Part shown: piece after piece, positions 45,311-57,583 of the stretch
Layout of the letters: each line of letters starts with the position of its first letter
Numbering within the stretch: position 1 is the first letter of the stretch
Source: Melitaea cinxia
Taxonomy: Eukaryota; Arthropoda; Insecta; Lepidoptera; Nymphalidae
Assembly: GCF_905220565.1 (NCBI RefSeq)
Contig: NC_059415.1
Coordinates: 2,338,001 to 2,402,000 of the forward strand
Reading direction: 5' to 3'
DNA length: 64,000 nucleotides
Notes under the pieces: model-generated
What the model was told of the DNA's origin: nothing
The model's input: the letters and a program-made list of their open reading frames with translations, nothing else
Databases searched by the model: none
Position numbers and translations under genes: made by a program

Positions 45311-46363
45311 GTAGTTGTTAATGTAACAATCGTATTATAATAGTCAAGGTCTTTTTTATCGTGAAGGAATGTCGAGATGATCTCGCGGGCATTTGAAACA
45401 ATGAGGGAAATACACATATTGGAACATACACAGCTTTTTATTACACGCTAGACAACTGATTCAGGTCTTGAAGAATACGAGCTCTGTTGAAACATGCTTA
45501 CAACTTTCGAGACGTTTGTTATCTCTGCCTCGGAATATAAAATATTGAATGAACGATAATATTTTATTTCTTTATTAAACATGAAGAAATAGTTCCTTAG
45601 TTATCATAAAATATTTCCTTTCTTTAAGGACTTCAAAAGCCTATCGAGAGCCTCCTATTAGAGAAGCCTATTGACTGCTCAGTCAATTTCCTTTATGTTT
45701 TCCTCATTCTACGCGATAAAGTGAATTCATCAATTATTTTGGAAAGTTTGGGTATGACAAAAAATTAAATCAAAATATATTTTTCATCTTTTATTAAACA
45801 GAAAGGTCAACATAGTATAATTCCTAAACTAGCAACAAGTGCTTACATAGTAAATAATTTAGCAATAGCCATATAATAATAAAAATTACAAAAAACCCAT
45901 CAACCCCCAAGGCACAAAATTGTGTGATATCCTACTAATGAAGCATAAATTATAAAAAATTGTATTGACATAGATTTGTCAATTTAATTGGACACTTGAT
46001 GAATGAGTGGCCTGACAAACAATCTTGATATTTATTTAGGACTTTATTCACTGTGGATAAAGTTTATCCTGCAAATAAGTTACGAATAGACTAACAGCAG
46101 CAGCTAGAATAGGCCATTATGACCAGTTTCTTCTCATTTGATTAGCTATAACTGTTAAGTGATCATTCATTATCCACTACAAGTAAAACATGCCCATAAA
46201 ATTTTAAAATCTATGCAACCAAGGTTTATTTTATTGTAAAATTAAAATGCAATTTAATAATTATGCATTTGAGAAACAATGATGGTAATTTTTAATCCAT
46301 ATTTTAGTTTACCATTTTATTTTTGAGGAATAGGCCACCATTTTAGTAACAAGCTTGAAATAA
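45311..46363. other. lig/PGLS intergenic region with PGLS 3' UTR
   Basis: The PGLS polyadenylation signal is at 46316-46321 (- strand). The two genes converge; no other gene is visible between them. Confidence 0.45.
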
Positions 46364-46462
46364 TTATAAATGTATTGCTGCTGCATCGTCCACAATCCAA
46401 TACAAAGAACCTTCAGGTTTAACTCTGGCGGCAGGTAAGTCTTCTTTATCTTTTATTATCCT
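46364..46462 (-). CDS. PGLS exon 4
   Basis: Acceptor gtttccag; encodes RIIKDKEDLPAARVKPEGSL then YWIVDDAAAIHL and TAA. Matches the LPAA-V C-terminus of the family. On the - strand a polyadenylation hexamer AATAAA lies about 45 nt downstream (46316-46321). Confidence 0.9.
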   Translation of the reverse strand, partial: RIIKDKEDLPAARVKPEGSLYWIVDDAAAIHL

Positions 46463-49400
46463 CTGGAAACAACAATTGAAACATAAATTTCAACACGTAA
46501 CAACAATTTGGCAACAACTAATGACATTTTGGCACCTGTGTCTGAGTAATTTGTTTAAAAAATATTTAAAAATGGAATAAGAATAATAATAGCTGATAAA
46601 TTTTTAGTAATTTTAATCCTTTATTTAATTTTATTTTTTGATTTTATTGGTAGATAACATTACTGGTGAAATATCAGCAGATATCTGTTAAACAGAAGTT
46701 ATTGCTACATTTTAACTGTTTACTTTTTACAAAAAAAAAATAATTTAGAACTACTAATAATAAAGTTTAAAAGTTTGTTTCTGTGTTAAGCTGGGCATTG
46801 ACGATCAGTTTTTCGCGTCAGTTTAACTGATCAGTTTTTCACGCTCTCCAAAATTTAATCGTGAGTGTAGAACCATCGCTCCAGAGTTACGAGCCACGTA
46901 TATAAATCCAAAACAGCGCGTCGCGCCGAACTGCCCGTGTGTGTGTAATCGTGGTTCCAACCAATCGCGTTATTTTGCTCGCAGCATCCGCGGTGATTGA
47001 GAGTGCACTAGTGTAGTTTTTGTTTTTAAAATGTTGGCGTTGGTGTCCTCTAGACGAGTTATAATGACAGCATTTATTGAAAAATATAAAAAGTCAGAAT
47101 GTTTGTGGAAAACGAACGAAAATTATAAAATTAAACAGCATCGACAAAAAGTTTTATTTCACAAACCATCATTGATCTAACTCTGGCGACAGAGCATGTG
47201 TCCGAATATATTTCAGATTGGCATGTGTCTGACGACGTGTCGTGCTCTGATCACCGGTGGATCAAATACAACCTAGAAGTCACGCTGACGTCACCTGCAC
47301 CCCGCCGTAACCCTCGGAGGATGGACCGCGGCAGGTATGAGCTTCTGACAGCGGAGAAACTCAAAGGCGTCGAACTACCCGATAACCATGAAGGCACGGA
47401 GGACATTGATAATCATATCAACCAGATAACTGACTGCCTAATCACCAGCTTCGAACAAACATGCCCACTTTCATCACCTAGAGCGCGACAGTTCTGCAAA
47501 GGGCACTGGTGGGGACCGGAGCTCGAAAAGCTACGACGCAGGGTGAGGAAGGTGTTCAACAGAGCAAAGAATACTCGTCTAGAACACCACTGGGATGCCT
47601 ACAAGCAGGCCCAATATCACTACAAAAGGCGCATCAGAATAAGGAAGAAGGAGTGCTGGAGGCGCTTTTGTACCAACATAGAAACGAACAATCAGGCGAA
47701 CAGAGTCAAGAATATATTGTGCAGCGAACCGGTGCACAACCTGGGTAACCTGAAAAGACCGGATGGAACATACACCAAAACGGATCTGGAAACTTCAGAA
47801 CTGTTAATAACTACACACTTCCCAGGATGCCAAATCGAAAGAATTGCGGCATGGGAGGAAGAGCCAAAGAAGACACCTATAATGGTGGACTGGATCACCG
47901 CCAAGAAAATTGTCACACATGACAAAGTAAAATGGGCCATCAACAGTTTCTTACCATACAAGTCGGCAGGACTGGATAAGGTGTTTCCAGGTCTGCTAAG
48001 ATGGAGTGATAGGAAACTTATCGACCACCTTGTCTCCATTTATAGGAGCTGCTTAGCTTATTGCTACACTCCAAAGTTATGGAGGGAAGTTAAGGTAGTC
48101 TTCATACCTAAACCCGGCAAAGGAGACTACTCACAACCAAAATCATTCAGACCTATTAGCCTTACCTCCTTTCTATTGAAAGTTTTGGAAAGGCTAATAG
48201 ATCGGGAGCTGAGGAGCACAACTCTGGTTGAGCAACCCCTGAATCCCAACCAACATGCCTACTCAATGGGCAAATCAACGGACTCTGCCCTACATACGGT
48301 TATATCCTATATAGAGGGCAATCTCCATCACAAAATATCAACCTTAGGCGCCTTTATTGATATTGAAGGGGCCTTTGATAAAACTAAGTTCACCAGCATA
48401 AGCCGTGCCCTGACCAAGCATGGAGTCAATAACACGATTGCCGGGTGGATTGACAGCATGCTGAAATACAGGGCCATCCAATTCACTGTGAATGAAATAA
48501 CTAGAGGCGTTGTAGCGAGGGGGTGTCCGCAGGGGGGGTCCTTTCCCCACTTCTGTGGAACATAGTGATCGACGAACTGATCACCTTGCTCAACGACCGC
48601 AGATTTCTAACAGTGGGCTATGCAGACGACTTAACTGTACTCATCAGTGGACCATCTGAGAGGACAGTCTGCGACCAAATGAGGGCCGCACTAAAAGTCG
48701 TTGAACAGTGGTGTACGGACCACGAACTAACAGTGAACCCCGCAAAGACGGAACTTGTGATGTTCACAAATAAACGGAATTTAGGAAACCTTAAACTTCC
48801 TAAATTATTTGGCACCAGTCTTGCCCTAACCAAGGAGGTCAAATATCTTGGAGTAATCCTGGATAGTAAGCTTCTTTGGAACAGGCATTTAGACTCAAAA
48901 ATCAACAAAGCCAGCATAATCCTCTGCCAATGCAAAAGGCTCCTCGGCAAAAGCTGGGGCATATCACCTAAAATTACTCTATGGCTTTACAAAACTATTG
49001 TCAGGCCTATAATCACCTACGGTGCGGTAATCTGGTGGCAGAGAACAGAACTTACAACCGTTAGAAACAAACTCCAGCGGTTTCAGAGAATAGCATGCTC
49101 TGCAATCACTGGCTGTATGCGTACCGCCCCCACAGCAGCTCTTGAGGTTATGCTTGACCTGGCACCGCTTGACTTGTTCATACAACAGGAGGCGGCTATG
49201 TCGGCTATCAGGCTGAAACACTTGGGCTTGTGGTGCAACCAGGAGGGTCCACACAATAGACTTTGGAGCAACCTTGTGAGCTATGAGCCACTACTTGCTG
49301 CTCCTTGTGATAGGATTCCCAAACAACATATTTTCGAAAGAAAGTACCATATACAACCGTTTGAGGCTGAAAGAGACCAATCCGGCATACGCGAGGTCCG

Positions 49401-52400
49401 CATCTACACGGATGGCTCCAAAATGGGGTCTGGCACCGGTGCCGGAGTGTACTCACAAGACCTCAATATCAACTTATCACTAACGCTGGGCCAACACAGC
49501 TCCATCTTTCAATGTGAGTGTGTTGCGATAACCCATGCAGCCACCGCCGTCCTGTCAAAAGGCATTAGGGATTACAATATCCGTATTCTGTCGGACAGCA
49601 TGGCCGTACTTAAAGCGCTAGAGAGCAGTTCGACTAACTCTAGTCTTATATACGAATGTCATCAAACCCTGGAAGTTTTAGCCTCACACAATGAGGTAAT
49701 CCTCCAGTGGATAAAAGGACATAGTGGATCGCACGGAAACGATGCTGCCGACGAGCTTGCAAGACAAGGGTCCAGTACAAAGGTTGCCGGCCCAACCATC
49801 CTATTGCCGCTACCATTTGGACAACTGCGCTCGTGGGTAAGGCAACGTACACGTGCAAATCACAATGCCCTTTGGGCAAACCAAACCGGCTGTAGACAGT
49901 CCAAATTGATACTCACGGAAGTATCACCGCACCTAGCGTGCCGACTGCTCAGTCTCAACCGCCTGGACATCAGAATAGTTGTTGGCACGATTACCGGCCA
50001 TATGGCACTCAACCACCAACTATTCATCATGAATGCAACAGACAGCCCTCTTTGCAGGGGCTGTCTGGCTGCTGAAGAAACAGCCGCCCACGTAATCCTG
50101 GAATGCGAGGGAGTGGCCGCACACCGGGCTACCATCCTTAAGGATATAAGGACGCTCCGAGAAGCCTGTGAACGCCCCAGGAGGCTTCTGAGCTTCTGGA
50201 AGGAGCTGGGCTGGCTGAACTAGTCAGCCCACTTTTCACGCATAATGGACCACCTTTGCGTCTAAATGCGGAAAATCGAGCCCAACACAAATACAAATAC
50301 AAATACACCTACTATTTTTATTTATTTTTTATATTTATAACATATACACACGGTCGTCTCTTCCTACAGTAAGCAACGTAATGCTCGTGCTATAGGTAAC
50401 TGCCGGCTGATATGGATACATTTTTTTTATAAATACATATAAATAATACTTAGAAATAAATAAATACATTTATAATTAATGGTATTAACGACACCGTGCA
50501 TGATCGATTGACCATTGACATACTTATTAGTTATTTATTACAGATGAGGTACAACTAATAATAAAAACTGTTCATATAGAATTATAGACCATTGTAGACC
50601 AGTATATGGCGACAAACAGTAGCCGCTTTAAGAATTAATGTTTCTTCTTCGGAATCAGAATCCATTTTTTTTTTCTCAACAAAAATACGTAGTACCTACA
50701 CGTCCTTTAAACAGCCCGGTCGGTCGAAAACTGAAGAGTCGGAGTGACGCCAGTGAGTGGGGAAATATTTCAACTGACGCGAAAAACTGATCGTCAATCG
50801 CTAGCTTTACTGAACCCATTAATCCTCGAGTGTTCTGATCTAATTAAAAAAAATCCTTTTGCTCTAACTTTATGCTCTGTTTACCAGAGAATCATATTAT
50901 ATCAAAAGTAAACATATTAAACCAAATTTGTCAACAACAAATATTATGAATCAATACCTCATAAGGAATACTACACTAAGCTGATAGGCAGGCTTCGATG
51001 AATAACTCTAATGTAAATCTAACAATTTACTAATCTAGAACCATTTATACGATATTTTCGAATGAAATACATAACATGGGAACATAATATTCCGAAATTT
51101 GTGAATCCCCTAACATAAATAAAAAATTCCCAAGATCAGTTTGTGTGGTATTCCATAGAGTTATTGAAATGTCATATACATATAGTACTCACTTTGATCA
51201 TATCAGCTTTACCAGAACCACTAATAGCAAATATGCAGTTCCTAGCGTTATTTACAACTGGGTAAGTCATAGTTATTCGACTTGGGGGAGGTTTTGGGGA
51301 ATCTGTTATAGGGGCTATCTTTAAAGACGTCTCATTGAGTAGGGGATGTCCGGGAAATAATGAACAGGTGTGCCCATCGGGTCCCATACCCAATAGTAAT
51401 AGGTCAAAGTTGAAATTGTCGCTTTTGAATAATTCCTTTAGTTTCTGCGTATAGTCGTTAGCTGCTTCTTCGGCTGTGAAATGTTATTAAGTTATCATTT
51501 GTTTTATTACTTATTTAAATTATACAGTAGTCAATGATACATTAATATTAATTACTCTACAGTAATAAAAACATCACCAAGTTTATAAGTTTATATATTA
51601 TAATACAGTTAAGTTACACCAGTAGTACTTGTTATAAACCATTTTATTACTATAAATTTTATTTTGGTGTACCTAATTATTATTCATACTTTATAAATTG
51701 AAATAAATTTAAAACTAAAATAAAGAATAGTTCTATTTTGCTTTGATAACAGAAAATATGTTGTGGGTTCTTGTCAAAGTTGCCTCGGAGAGCATGTTCA
51801 GTTGTGGGTCCCAGTTATTATCATTTATGTTAGTTAGCGATTGATACTCATAATAGGGAAAATATCTTCTAACCCGCAGTGGAGCACTATGGTGGATAAG
51901 GATTAGAGCCTTCTCCTGCATAGAGAATGAGGCATAGGCTTAGCAGTGGTATGTTACAAGCTGAATCAAACAATCAATCAATGTACCAATAAAAACACTT
52001 TATAATTGACTTACCACTGACACCTTGTTTAATAACAACAAATTGCTCCTTTGTTAATTGAGTTTTAGGTATCAGCTGTCTACTGTAAGTGCCAAATGTC
52101 GAATCCTCACTGTCTTCAGGAACCACTCTCTCGTCACAAAAAGCTAGTGACCATTTAGACCAATCTGTGTTTACTAATGGTAAGCCTTCACATAAATATT
52201 TCACAACTGAACCTCCTGAAATAAGAAACGAATTTTATTAAATAACAGTAAGCTATGTATGAAACATATGCTGTGTCAGCATATGTTGAATGGAAATCCA
52301 GATCTATAGAAGAATCTAAGGCAGGCTATAAGAAAAATAATTGACAGTAGTGTTTTTCACACAAATATTATGTGTTATGTGTTCCTCCATTTATGTGTTA

Positions 52401-52769
52401 TTTGTTCCTTTATAGGAATACCTATATAAACGACCTATTAGCGAAAAGAGATAACGCTATAGGAAAAAAGTATAAGAATTGTAAAAGGAAAAATATTTCT
52501 TGAAAGTTTGTTTAAATATTTGAAAATTCAAGAAATAAATATTTATAATGAACTCAATATATTTTTGTACTTTATTTTAAACTAGCTTAAAATTAGGTAC
52601 ATTAACATTAAGTACAATATCAGAGAAACTTTAACAAAGTTTACACTTTACCGGAAAGGCCGATGAAAAACTTTCCTCGATTGAGTATAGCATCGTTTGA
52701 TATTTTTTCTATGTACAAAGACAACTTTTTGATCAATTCGTCTTCATTTGCAACTTTTATCGTCGTCAT
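46364..52769 (-). CDS. 6-phosphogluconolactonase (PGLS), four exons
   Basis: Hydrolyses 6-phosphogluconolactone to 6-phosphogluconate, the second step of the oxidative pentose-phosphate pathway, in the cytosol. Exons 52769-52652, 52215-52015, 51473-51193 and 46462-46364 join in frame to 232 codons plus stop, slightly shorter than the roughly 258-aa human enzyme. Motifs: GLSGGS at 37-42 (phosphate-binding loop), CDERVVP at 66-72, GMGPDGHTCSLFPGHP from 135 (family signature), and a C-terminal AARV...YWIVDDAAA segment. Start MTTIKVANEDELIKKL is the only sensible ATG. It lies tail-to-tail with lig: about 3.1 kb separates the two stop codons. Intron 3 (4.7 kb) is enlarged by a TIR transposon containing a LINE; all coding exons look intact. 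Confidence 0.94.
47030..47160 (+). pseudogene. truncated MADF-domain-like protein
   Basis: MLALVSSRRVIMTAFIEKYK then KSECLWKTNENYKIKQHR. FIEKYKKSECLW...YK is the start of a MADF (Myb/SANT-like) domain, as in the DNA-binding partner of Harbinger transposases. Cut off by the LINE insertion at about 47160. Confidence 0.6.
47163..50320 (+). mobile_element. I/R1/LOA-like LINE, 5' truncated, with RNase H
   Basis: Begins inside the endonuclease (IIDLTLATEHVSEYISDWHV, then SCSDHRWIKY), runs through RT and RNase H and ends in (acaaat)n. On the + strand, antisense to PGLS intron 3. Presence of RNase H places it near the I group; exact clade needs a tree. Confidence 0.88.
47166..50223 (+). pseudogene. 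LINE ORF2: endonuclease end, reverse transcriptase, RNase H, zinc knuckle
   Basis: First frame to 48565, second from about 48523 to 50223. RT motifs: FLPYKSAGLDKVFPGLL, KSFRPISLTSFLLKVLERLI, HAYSMGKSTDSALH, GAFIDIEGAFD, ARGCPQGG, then GVLSPLLWNIVIDEL and VGYADDLTVL (catalytic YADD). RNase H: RIYTDGSKMGSGTGAGVYS, CECVAITHAA, ILSDSMAVLKAL, IKGHSGSHGNDAADELA. C-terminal CRGCLAAEETAAHVILEC zinc-binding motif. One frameshift lies in a run of seven G at about 48532-48538; otherwise open for 3 kb, so young. The N-terminal endonuclease and ORF1 are missing. Confidence 0.9.
50570..50664 (-). pseudogene. short N-terminal frame of a probable Harbinger transposase
   Basis: - strand MDSDSEEETLILKAATVCRH followed by ILVYNGL and stop. 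An acidic start followed by a hydrophobic helix is what Harbinger transposases often show; too short for more. Confidence 0.35.
51193..51473 (-). CDS. PGLS exon 3
   Basis: Acceptor atttcacag, donor gtgagt; phase 1 to 0. Contains LLLLGMGPDGHTCSLFPGHP, the catalytic family signature, and NARNCIFAISGSGKADMIK at the end. Confidence 0.94.
51765..51962 (-). repeat. SINE-like repeat family A in PGLS intron 2
   Basis: Reverse copy: gttgcctcggagagcatgtt, taacccgcagtggagcacta, gccttctcctgcatagagaa, gcataggcttagcagtgg. Confidence 0.6.
52015..52215 (-). CDS. PGLS exon 2
   Basis: Acceptor tatttcag, donor gtaagt; phase 1 to 1. Completes the GGS loop, then KYLCEGLPLVNTDWSKWS and LAFCDERVVPEDSEDSTFGT, the CDER motif of PGLS. 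Confidence 0.93.
52652..52769 (-). CDS. PGLS exon 1
   Basis: Encodes MTTIKVANEDELIKKLSLYI through NRGKFFIGLS, ending at phase 1 before donor gtaaag. The first half of the GLSGGS loop is at its 3' end. Confidence 0.92.
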
Positions 52770-52994
52770 AGTAATTAATAATTATATCTTGATTTTTATT
52801 TAGTTTTATTTAACCTTAAATTTTGACAGCTGTAACCTTCAAAAGACTCAGAAGTTTTAACCGATTACTACTTTAAAGTTTAGTATTCTGTCAAATCTTG
52901 TGTCAAACCAAATATAATCTATAATCTATATCTATCTATAATCTATAATATAATATATATAATATATAATAATATAATATATATAATATAATAA

Positions 52995-53896
52995 TAATAA
53001 TATATATAAAAGCGAAAGGTCACTCACTCATCACGAAATCTCCGAAACTATAACAACTACAAACTTGAAATTTGGCAAGTAGGCTCCTTATAGGACATAG
53101 ATATCTGCTAAGAACGGATTTTACGAAACTCGACCCCTAAAGGGGTAAAGCGGGGGTTGCAAGTTTGTATGAAAGTCCTATGTTTTTGAAGTAAGAGACT
53201 TGAAATTTAAAATGTAAGCTCTATAGATGGTGAAAAGGTGTCCAAATAATGCATCGTAATCTAGATATATATAAAAGAAAGGTCACCGACGCACTCATCA
53301 CGAGAACTGAAAAACCTCTGGATGGTCCATCCATCCAGGTTGGACAAAGATGAAATTTGGCAGGGAGGTAGATTATAGTTAGTAGACGTCCGCTAAGAAC
53401 GGATTTTGCGATATTCCACCGCTAAGGGGGTTTAATTGGAGTTGATAGTTTGTATGAAACATATACAGCAGCTATAAGTTCGCCTGATAGGTTATTTATA
53501 CTGCAGTCTGGAAATAAAACTGAAAATGTGGTGTATAGAGAGGTTTTATAAAAATAACTATTAAATTATACTAAATTGTGCCTTTTAAAAAGTTACTCAG
53601 TGTGATAACATGACTGAAATAAAAAAATAATTTTCGTTATACATCTTAATAGTAATGCATATCTTCGTAAGCACGCGTAAGTAGTCGCGGGCAACAGTTA
53701 GTGAATTATAAAACAAAGTCCCCAAAAGTGTATGTGATCGATTCCCTCAAAATCTACTGAACGGATTTTCATGTGGTTTCACCAATGGAGAGAGGGCTTC
53801 AAGAGGAAGGTTTTAATAAGACTTTCACTGTAAGTTTGCCGGGAAAATTTTGTGACACACTGATTTCAACGCGGGCGAAGCCGCGGGCACATCTAG
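52995..53896 (+). mobile_element. Helitron-like element, left arm
   Basis: (TCTATAA)n and aaaagcgaaaggtcactcac at the 5' end, gaagccgcgggcacatCTAG at the 3' end. Inner second 5' end at about 53260 (tctagatatatataaaagaa), the same composite as at 8232-10025 but with one 5' unit. Confidence 0.78.
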
Positions 53897-53929
53897 TAAG
53901 TTTTATATAGCTGTTATCTGTATATAGAA

Positions 53930-55850
53930 ACAGAACAAGAATAAAACAGAAAGAAAAAGAATAGAACAGATTAAGAAATGAATAGATCAGAATAGAACAG
54001 AACAGAATAGTACAGAATAGAAAAGAACAGAACAGAACAAAACTGAACAGGATAGAGAACAGAATAGATTAAACAGAACAGAATAGAATAGAATAGAACA
54101 GAATAGAAAAGAATAGAACAGAACAGAATAGAACAGAACAGAATAAAAAAGAATAGAACAAAACAGAATAGAACGAAACAGAATAGAACAGAATAGAATA
54201 GAACAGAACAGAATAGAATAGAATAGAATAGAAGAGAACAGAATAGAATAGAATAGAACAGAATAGACCAGAATAGAACAGAATAGAACAGAATAGAACA
54301 GAATAGAATAGAACAGAACAGAACAGAATAGAATAGAACAGAACAGAACAGAATAGAATAGAACAGAATAGAAAAGAATAAGAACAGAACAGAATAGAAC
54401 AGAATAGAAAAGAATAGAACAGAATAGAACAGAACAGAACAGAATAGAATAGAACAGAATAGAAAAGAATAAGAACAGAACAGAATAGAACAGAATAGAA
54501 AAGAATAGAATGGAAAAGAATAGAATAGAACAGAATAGAACACAAAAGAACAGAATAAGAACAGAACAGAACAGAATAGAACAAAAAAGAATGGAACAAA
54601 ACAGAACAAAAGTTAACAGAATAGAGAATAAAATAGAACAGAACAGAATAGAATAGAACTGAATATAAAAGAATAGAACGGAACAGAATAGAACAGAACA
54701 GAATAGAACAAAACAGAACAAAACTTAACAGAATAGAGAATGGAACAGAACAGAATATAATAGAACAGAATAGAACAGAATAGAGTAGAACAGAATAGAG
54801 TAGGACAGAATAGAGTAGAATAGAATATAACAGGATTAGAACAGAACAAAACTTAACAGAATAGAGAATACAACAGAACAGACCAGAATAGAATAGAATA
54901 GAACAGAATAAGAACAGAACAGAATAGAATGGAATAGAACTGTTCTCAAACTTTCGTTCTTATTATGTTCTCAAACTGTTCAGAATCTGAATCTGAAATC
55001 GAGAACAGTTCTATTCTGTTCTATTCTATTCTGTTCTATTCTCTATTCTGTTAAGTTTTGTTCTGTTCTGTTCTTATTCTGTTCTATTCTATTCTGTTCC
55101 GTTCTATTCTTTTATATTCAGTTCTATTCTATTCTGTTCTGTTCTATTTTATTCTCTATTCTGTTAAGTTTTGTTCTGTTTTGTTCCATTCTTTTTTGTT
55201 CTATTCTGTTCTGTTCTGTTCTTATTCTGTTCTTTTGTGTTCTATTCTGTTCTATTCTATTCTTTTCCATTCTATTCTTTTCTATTCTGTTCTATTCTGT
55301 TCTGTTCTTATTCTTTTCTATTCTGTTCTATTCTATTCTGTTCTGTTCTGTTCTATTCTGTTCTATTCTTTTCTATTCTGTTCTATTCTGTTCTGTTCTT
55401 ATTCTTTTCTATTCTGTTCTATTCTATTCTGTTCTGTTCTGTTCTATTCTATTCTGTTCTGTTCTGTTCTATTCTATTCTGTTCTATTCTGTTCTATTCT
55501 GTTCTATTCTGGTCTATTCTGTTCTATTCTATTCTATTCTGTTCTCTTCTATTCTATTCTATTCTATTCTGTTCTGTTCTATTCTATTCTGTTCTATTCT
55601 GTTTCGTTCTATTCTGTTTTGTTCTATTCTTTTTTATTCTGTTCTGTTCTATTCTGTTCTGTTCTATTCTTTTCTATTCTGTTCTATTCTATTCTATTCT
55701 GTTCTGTTTAATCTATTCTGTTCTCTATCCTGTTCAGTTTTGTTCTGTTCTGTTCTTTTCTATTCTGTACTATTCTGTTCTGTTCTATTCTGATCTATTC
55801 ATTTCTTAATCTGTTCTATTCTTTTTCTTTCTGTTTTATTCTTGTTCTGT
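53930..55850. repeat. (GAATA/GAACA)n array inverting to (TTCTA/TTCTG)n
   Basis: Purine-rich to about 54945, a short non-repeat hinge (tcaaactttcgttcttatta, gaatctgaatctgaaatcga), then pyrimidine-rich. Long F/L/S/C-rich open frames here are composition artefacts. Confidence 0.95.
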
Positions 55851-55883
55851 TTCTATATACAGATAACAGCTATATAAAACTTA

Positions 55884-56785
55884 CTAGATGTGCCCGCGGC
55901 TTCGCCCGCGTTGAAATCAGTGTGTCACAAAATTTTCCCGGCAAACTTACAGTGAAAGTCTTATTAAAACCTTCCTCTTGAAGCCCTCTCTCCATTGGTG
56001 AAACCACATGAAAATCCGTTCAGTAGATTTTGAGGGAATCGATCACATACACTTTTGGGGACTTTGTTTTATAATTCACTAACTGTTGCCCGCGACTACT
56101 TACGCGTGCTTACGAAGATATGCATTACTATTAAGATGTATAACGAAAATTATTTTTTTATTTCAGTCATGTTATCACACTGAGTAACTTTTTAAAAGGC
56201 ACAATTTAGTATAATTTAATAGTTATTTTTATAAAACCTCTCTATACACCACATTTTCAGTTTTATTTCCAGACTGCAGTATAAATAACCTATCAGGCGA
56301 ACTTATAGCTGCTGTATATGTTTCATACAAACTATCAACTCCAATTAAACCCCCTTAGCGGTGGAATATCGCAAAATCCGTTCTTAGCGGACGTCTACTA
56401 ACTATAATCTACCTCCCTGCCAAATTTCATCTTTGTCCAACCTGGATGGATGGACCATCCAGAGGTTTTTCAGTTCTCGTGATGAGTGCGTCGGTGACCT
56501 TTCTTTTATATATATCTAGATTACGATGCATTATTTGGACACCTTTTCACCATCTATAGAGCTTACATTTTAAATTTCAAGTCTCTTACTTCAAAAACAT
56601 AGGACTTTCATACAAACTTGCAACCCCCGCTTTACCCCTTTAGGGGTCGAGTTTCGTAAAATCCGTTCTTAGCAGATATCTATGTCCTATAAGGAGCCTA
56701 CTTGCCAAATTTCAAGTTTGTAGTTGTTATAGTTTCGGAGATTTCGTGATGAGTGAGTGACCTTTCGCTTTTATATATATTATAG
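55884..56785 (-). mobile_element. Helitron-like element, right arm
   Basis: Exact reverse partner of 52995-53896; its 5' end faces outward with (TATAGAT)n to 56815. Confidence 0.78.
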
Positions 56786-57119
56786 ATTATAGATTATAGA
56801 TTATAGATTATAGATTATCGCATATATAAAACAAAAGAAAAAAAGTTTCACTAGTTCTAGTTTTTATTACGATATTAAAGCTATTATCATAATAAATAAG
56901 CAATAATTCATTGTTTATAGCGTCGACACTCAACTGTTATGTGTCTGTTAAAAAATAAAAACTATTAGAATTTTAAAGCTTTTGACATACAAATTAAATA
57001 CAAACATAGCTCTTACGCAAATTTATGGACATTAAAATAACATTACCTAGTAAATTTAGTAGTCTATCATTAATAAAACGGTAGGCTTAAGCGGTAACAG
57101 ATTCGAAAAATTGTAGATA

Positions 57120-57583
57120 TTGAAATCTATACATATAATAAAATGGTAGGAAAGTCAAAACTGTACATTGAATATTTTTTTTAAAAGAATACTTGGGGTG
57201 TGATCTACAATCGAACCGAAGCCAAAAATATAGTTTTTAGAATTTTTGTCTGTTTGTCACTTTGTCTGTTTGTCTGTATGTATGTCCGGGATAAACTCAA
57301 AAAGTACTGCATGGATTTACTTCAAATTTGGCACGAATATTATTAAGAAGTCGGGTCAACATATAGGCTACAAATTATCACGCTATCACCTACGGGGAAC
57401 GAGCAGTGAACCTTTATTTCTTCAACGCATTCTGTAACAACGTGTAATCTAACGACGCATATTTGAATGTTGTTATTATGTTAATAACCATGCTATAAGC
57501 TAGCTTCATACTATAAATAAAGACATTCTGTAGTATATTTAGTATCAGCATTGCACCCGTGCGAAGCCGGGGCGGGTCGCTAG
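57120..57583 (+). mobile_element. Helitron-like element, different family
   Basis: 3' end gcgaagccggggcgggtcgC TAG|T with a GC hairpin; body gtccgggataaactcaaaaa, tacttcaaatttggcacgaa. 5' limit uncertain. Confidence 0.6.

Larger units (their letters stand above)
46790..50805. mobile_element. TIR element, probably PIF/Harbinger-like, interrupted by a LINE
   Basis: A 27-bp inverted repeat (attgacgatcagtttttcgc gtcagtt at 46797-46823; inverse at 50772-50798). Inside the left end is a MADF-like frame start (47030); inside the right end a frame starts on the - strand (about 50664). Inward-facing MADF-type and transposase genes are the Harbinger layout. Target duplication not certain. Confidence 0.6.
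52995..56785. repeat. giant inverted repeat: Helitron plus GAATA/GAACA array
   Basis: Left arm about 52995-54690, right arm about 55090-56785, spacer about 400 bp. Mirror positions sum to 109780 at the Helitron 5' word (53019/56761), at CTAG (53896/55884) and across the array (53971/55809, 54609/55171), so there is no net indel over 1.6 kb. Outside the arms only (TCTATAA)n is shared. Confidence 0.95.

Noticed and set aside
53971..55809. Long Phe/Leu/Ser/Cys-rich frames of 176-244 codons on both strands
   Set aside because: Pure consequence of (TTCTA/TTCTG)n; no start context, domains or codon bias.
57246..57437. 63-codon frame MSVCHFVCLSVCMSGINSKS
   Set aside because: Lies inside a Helitron-like repeat and starts in a tgtctgtttgtc microsatellite; no gene evidence.
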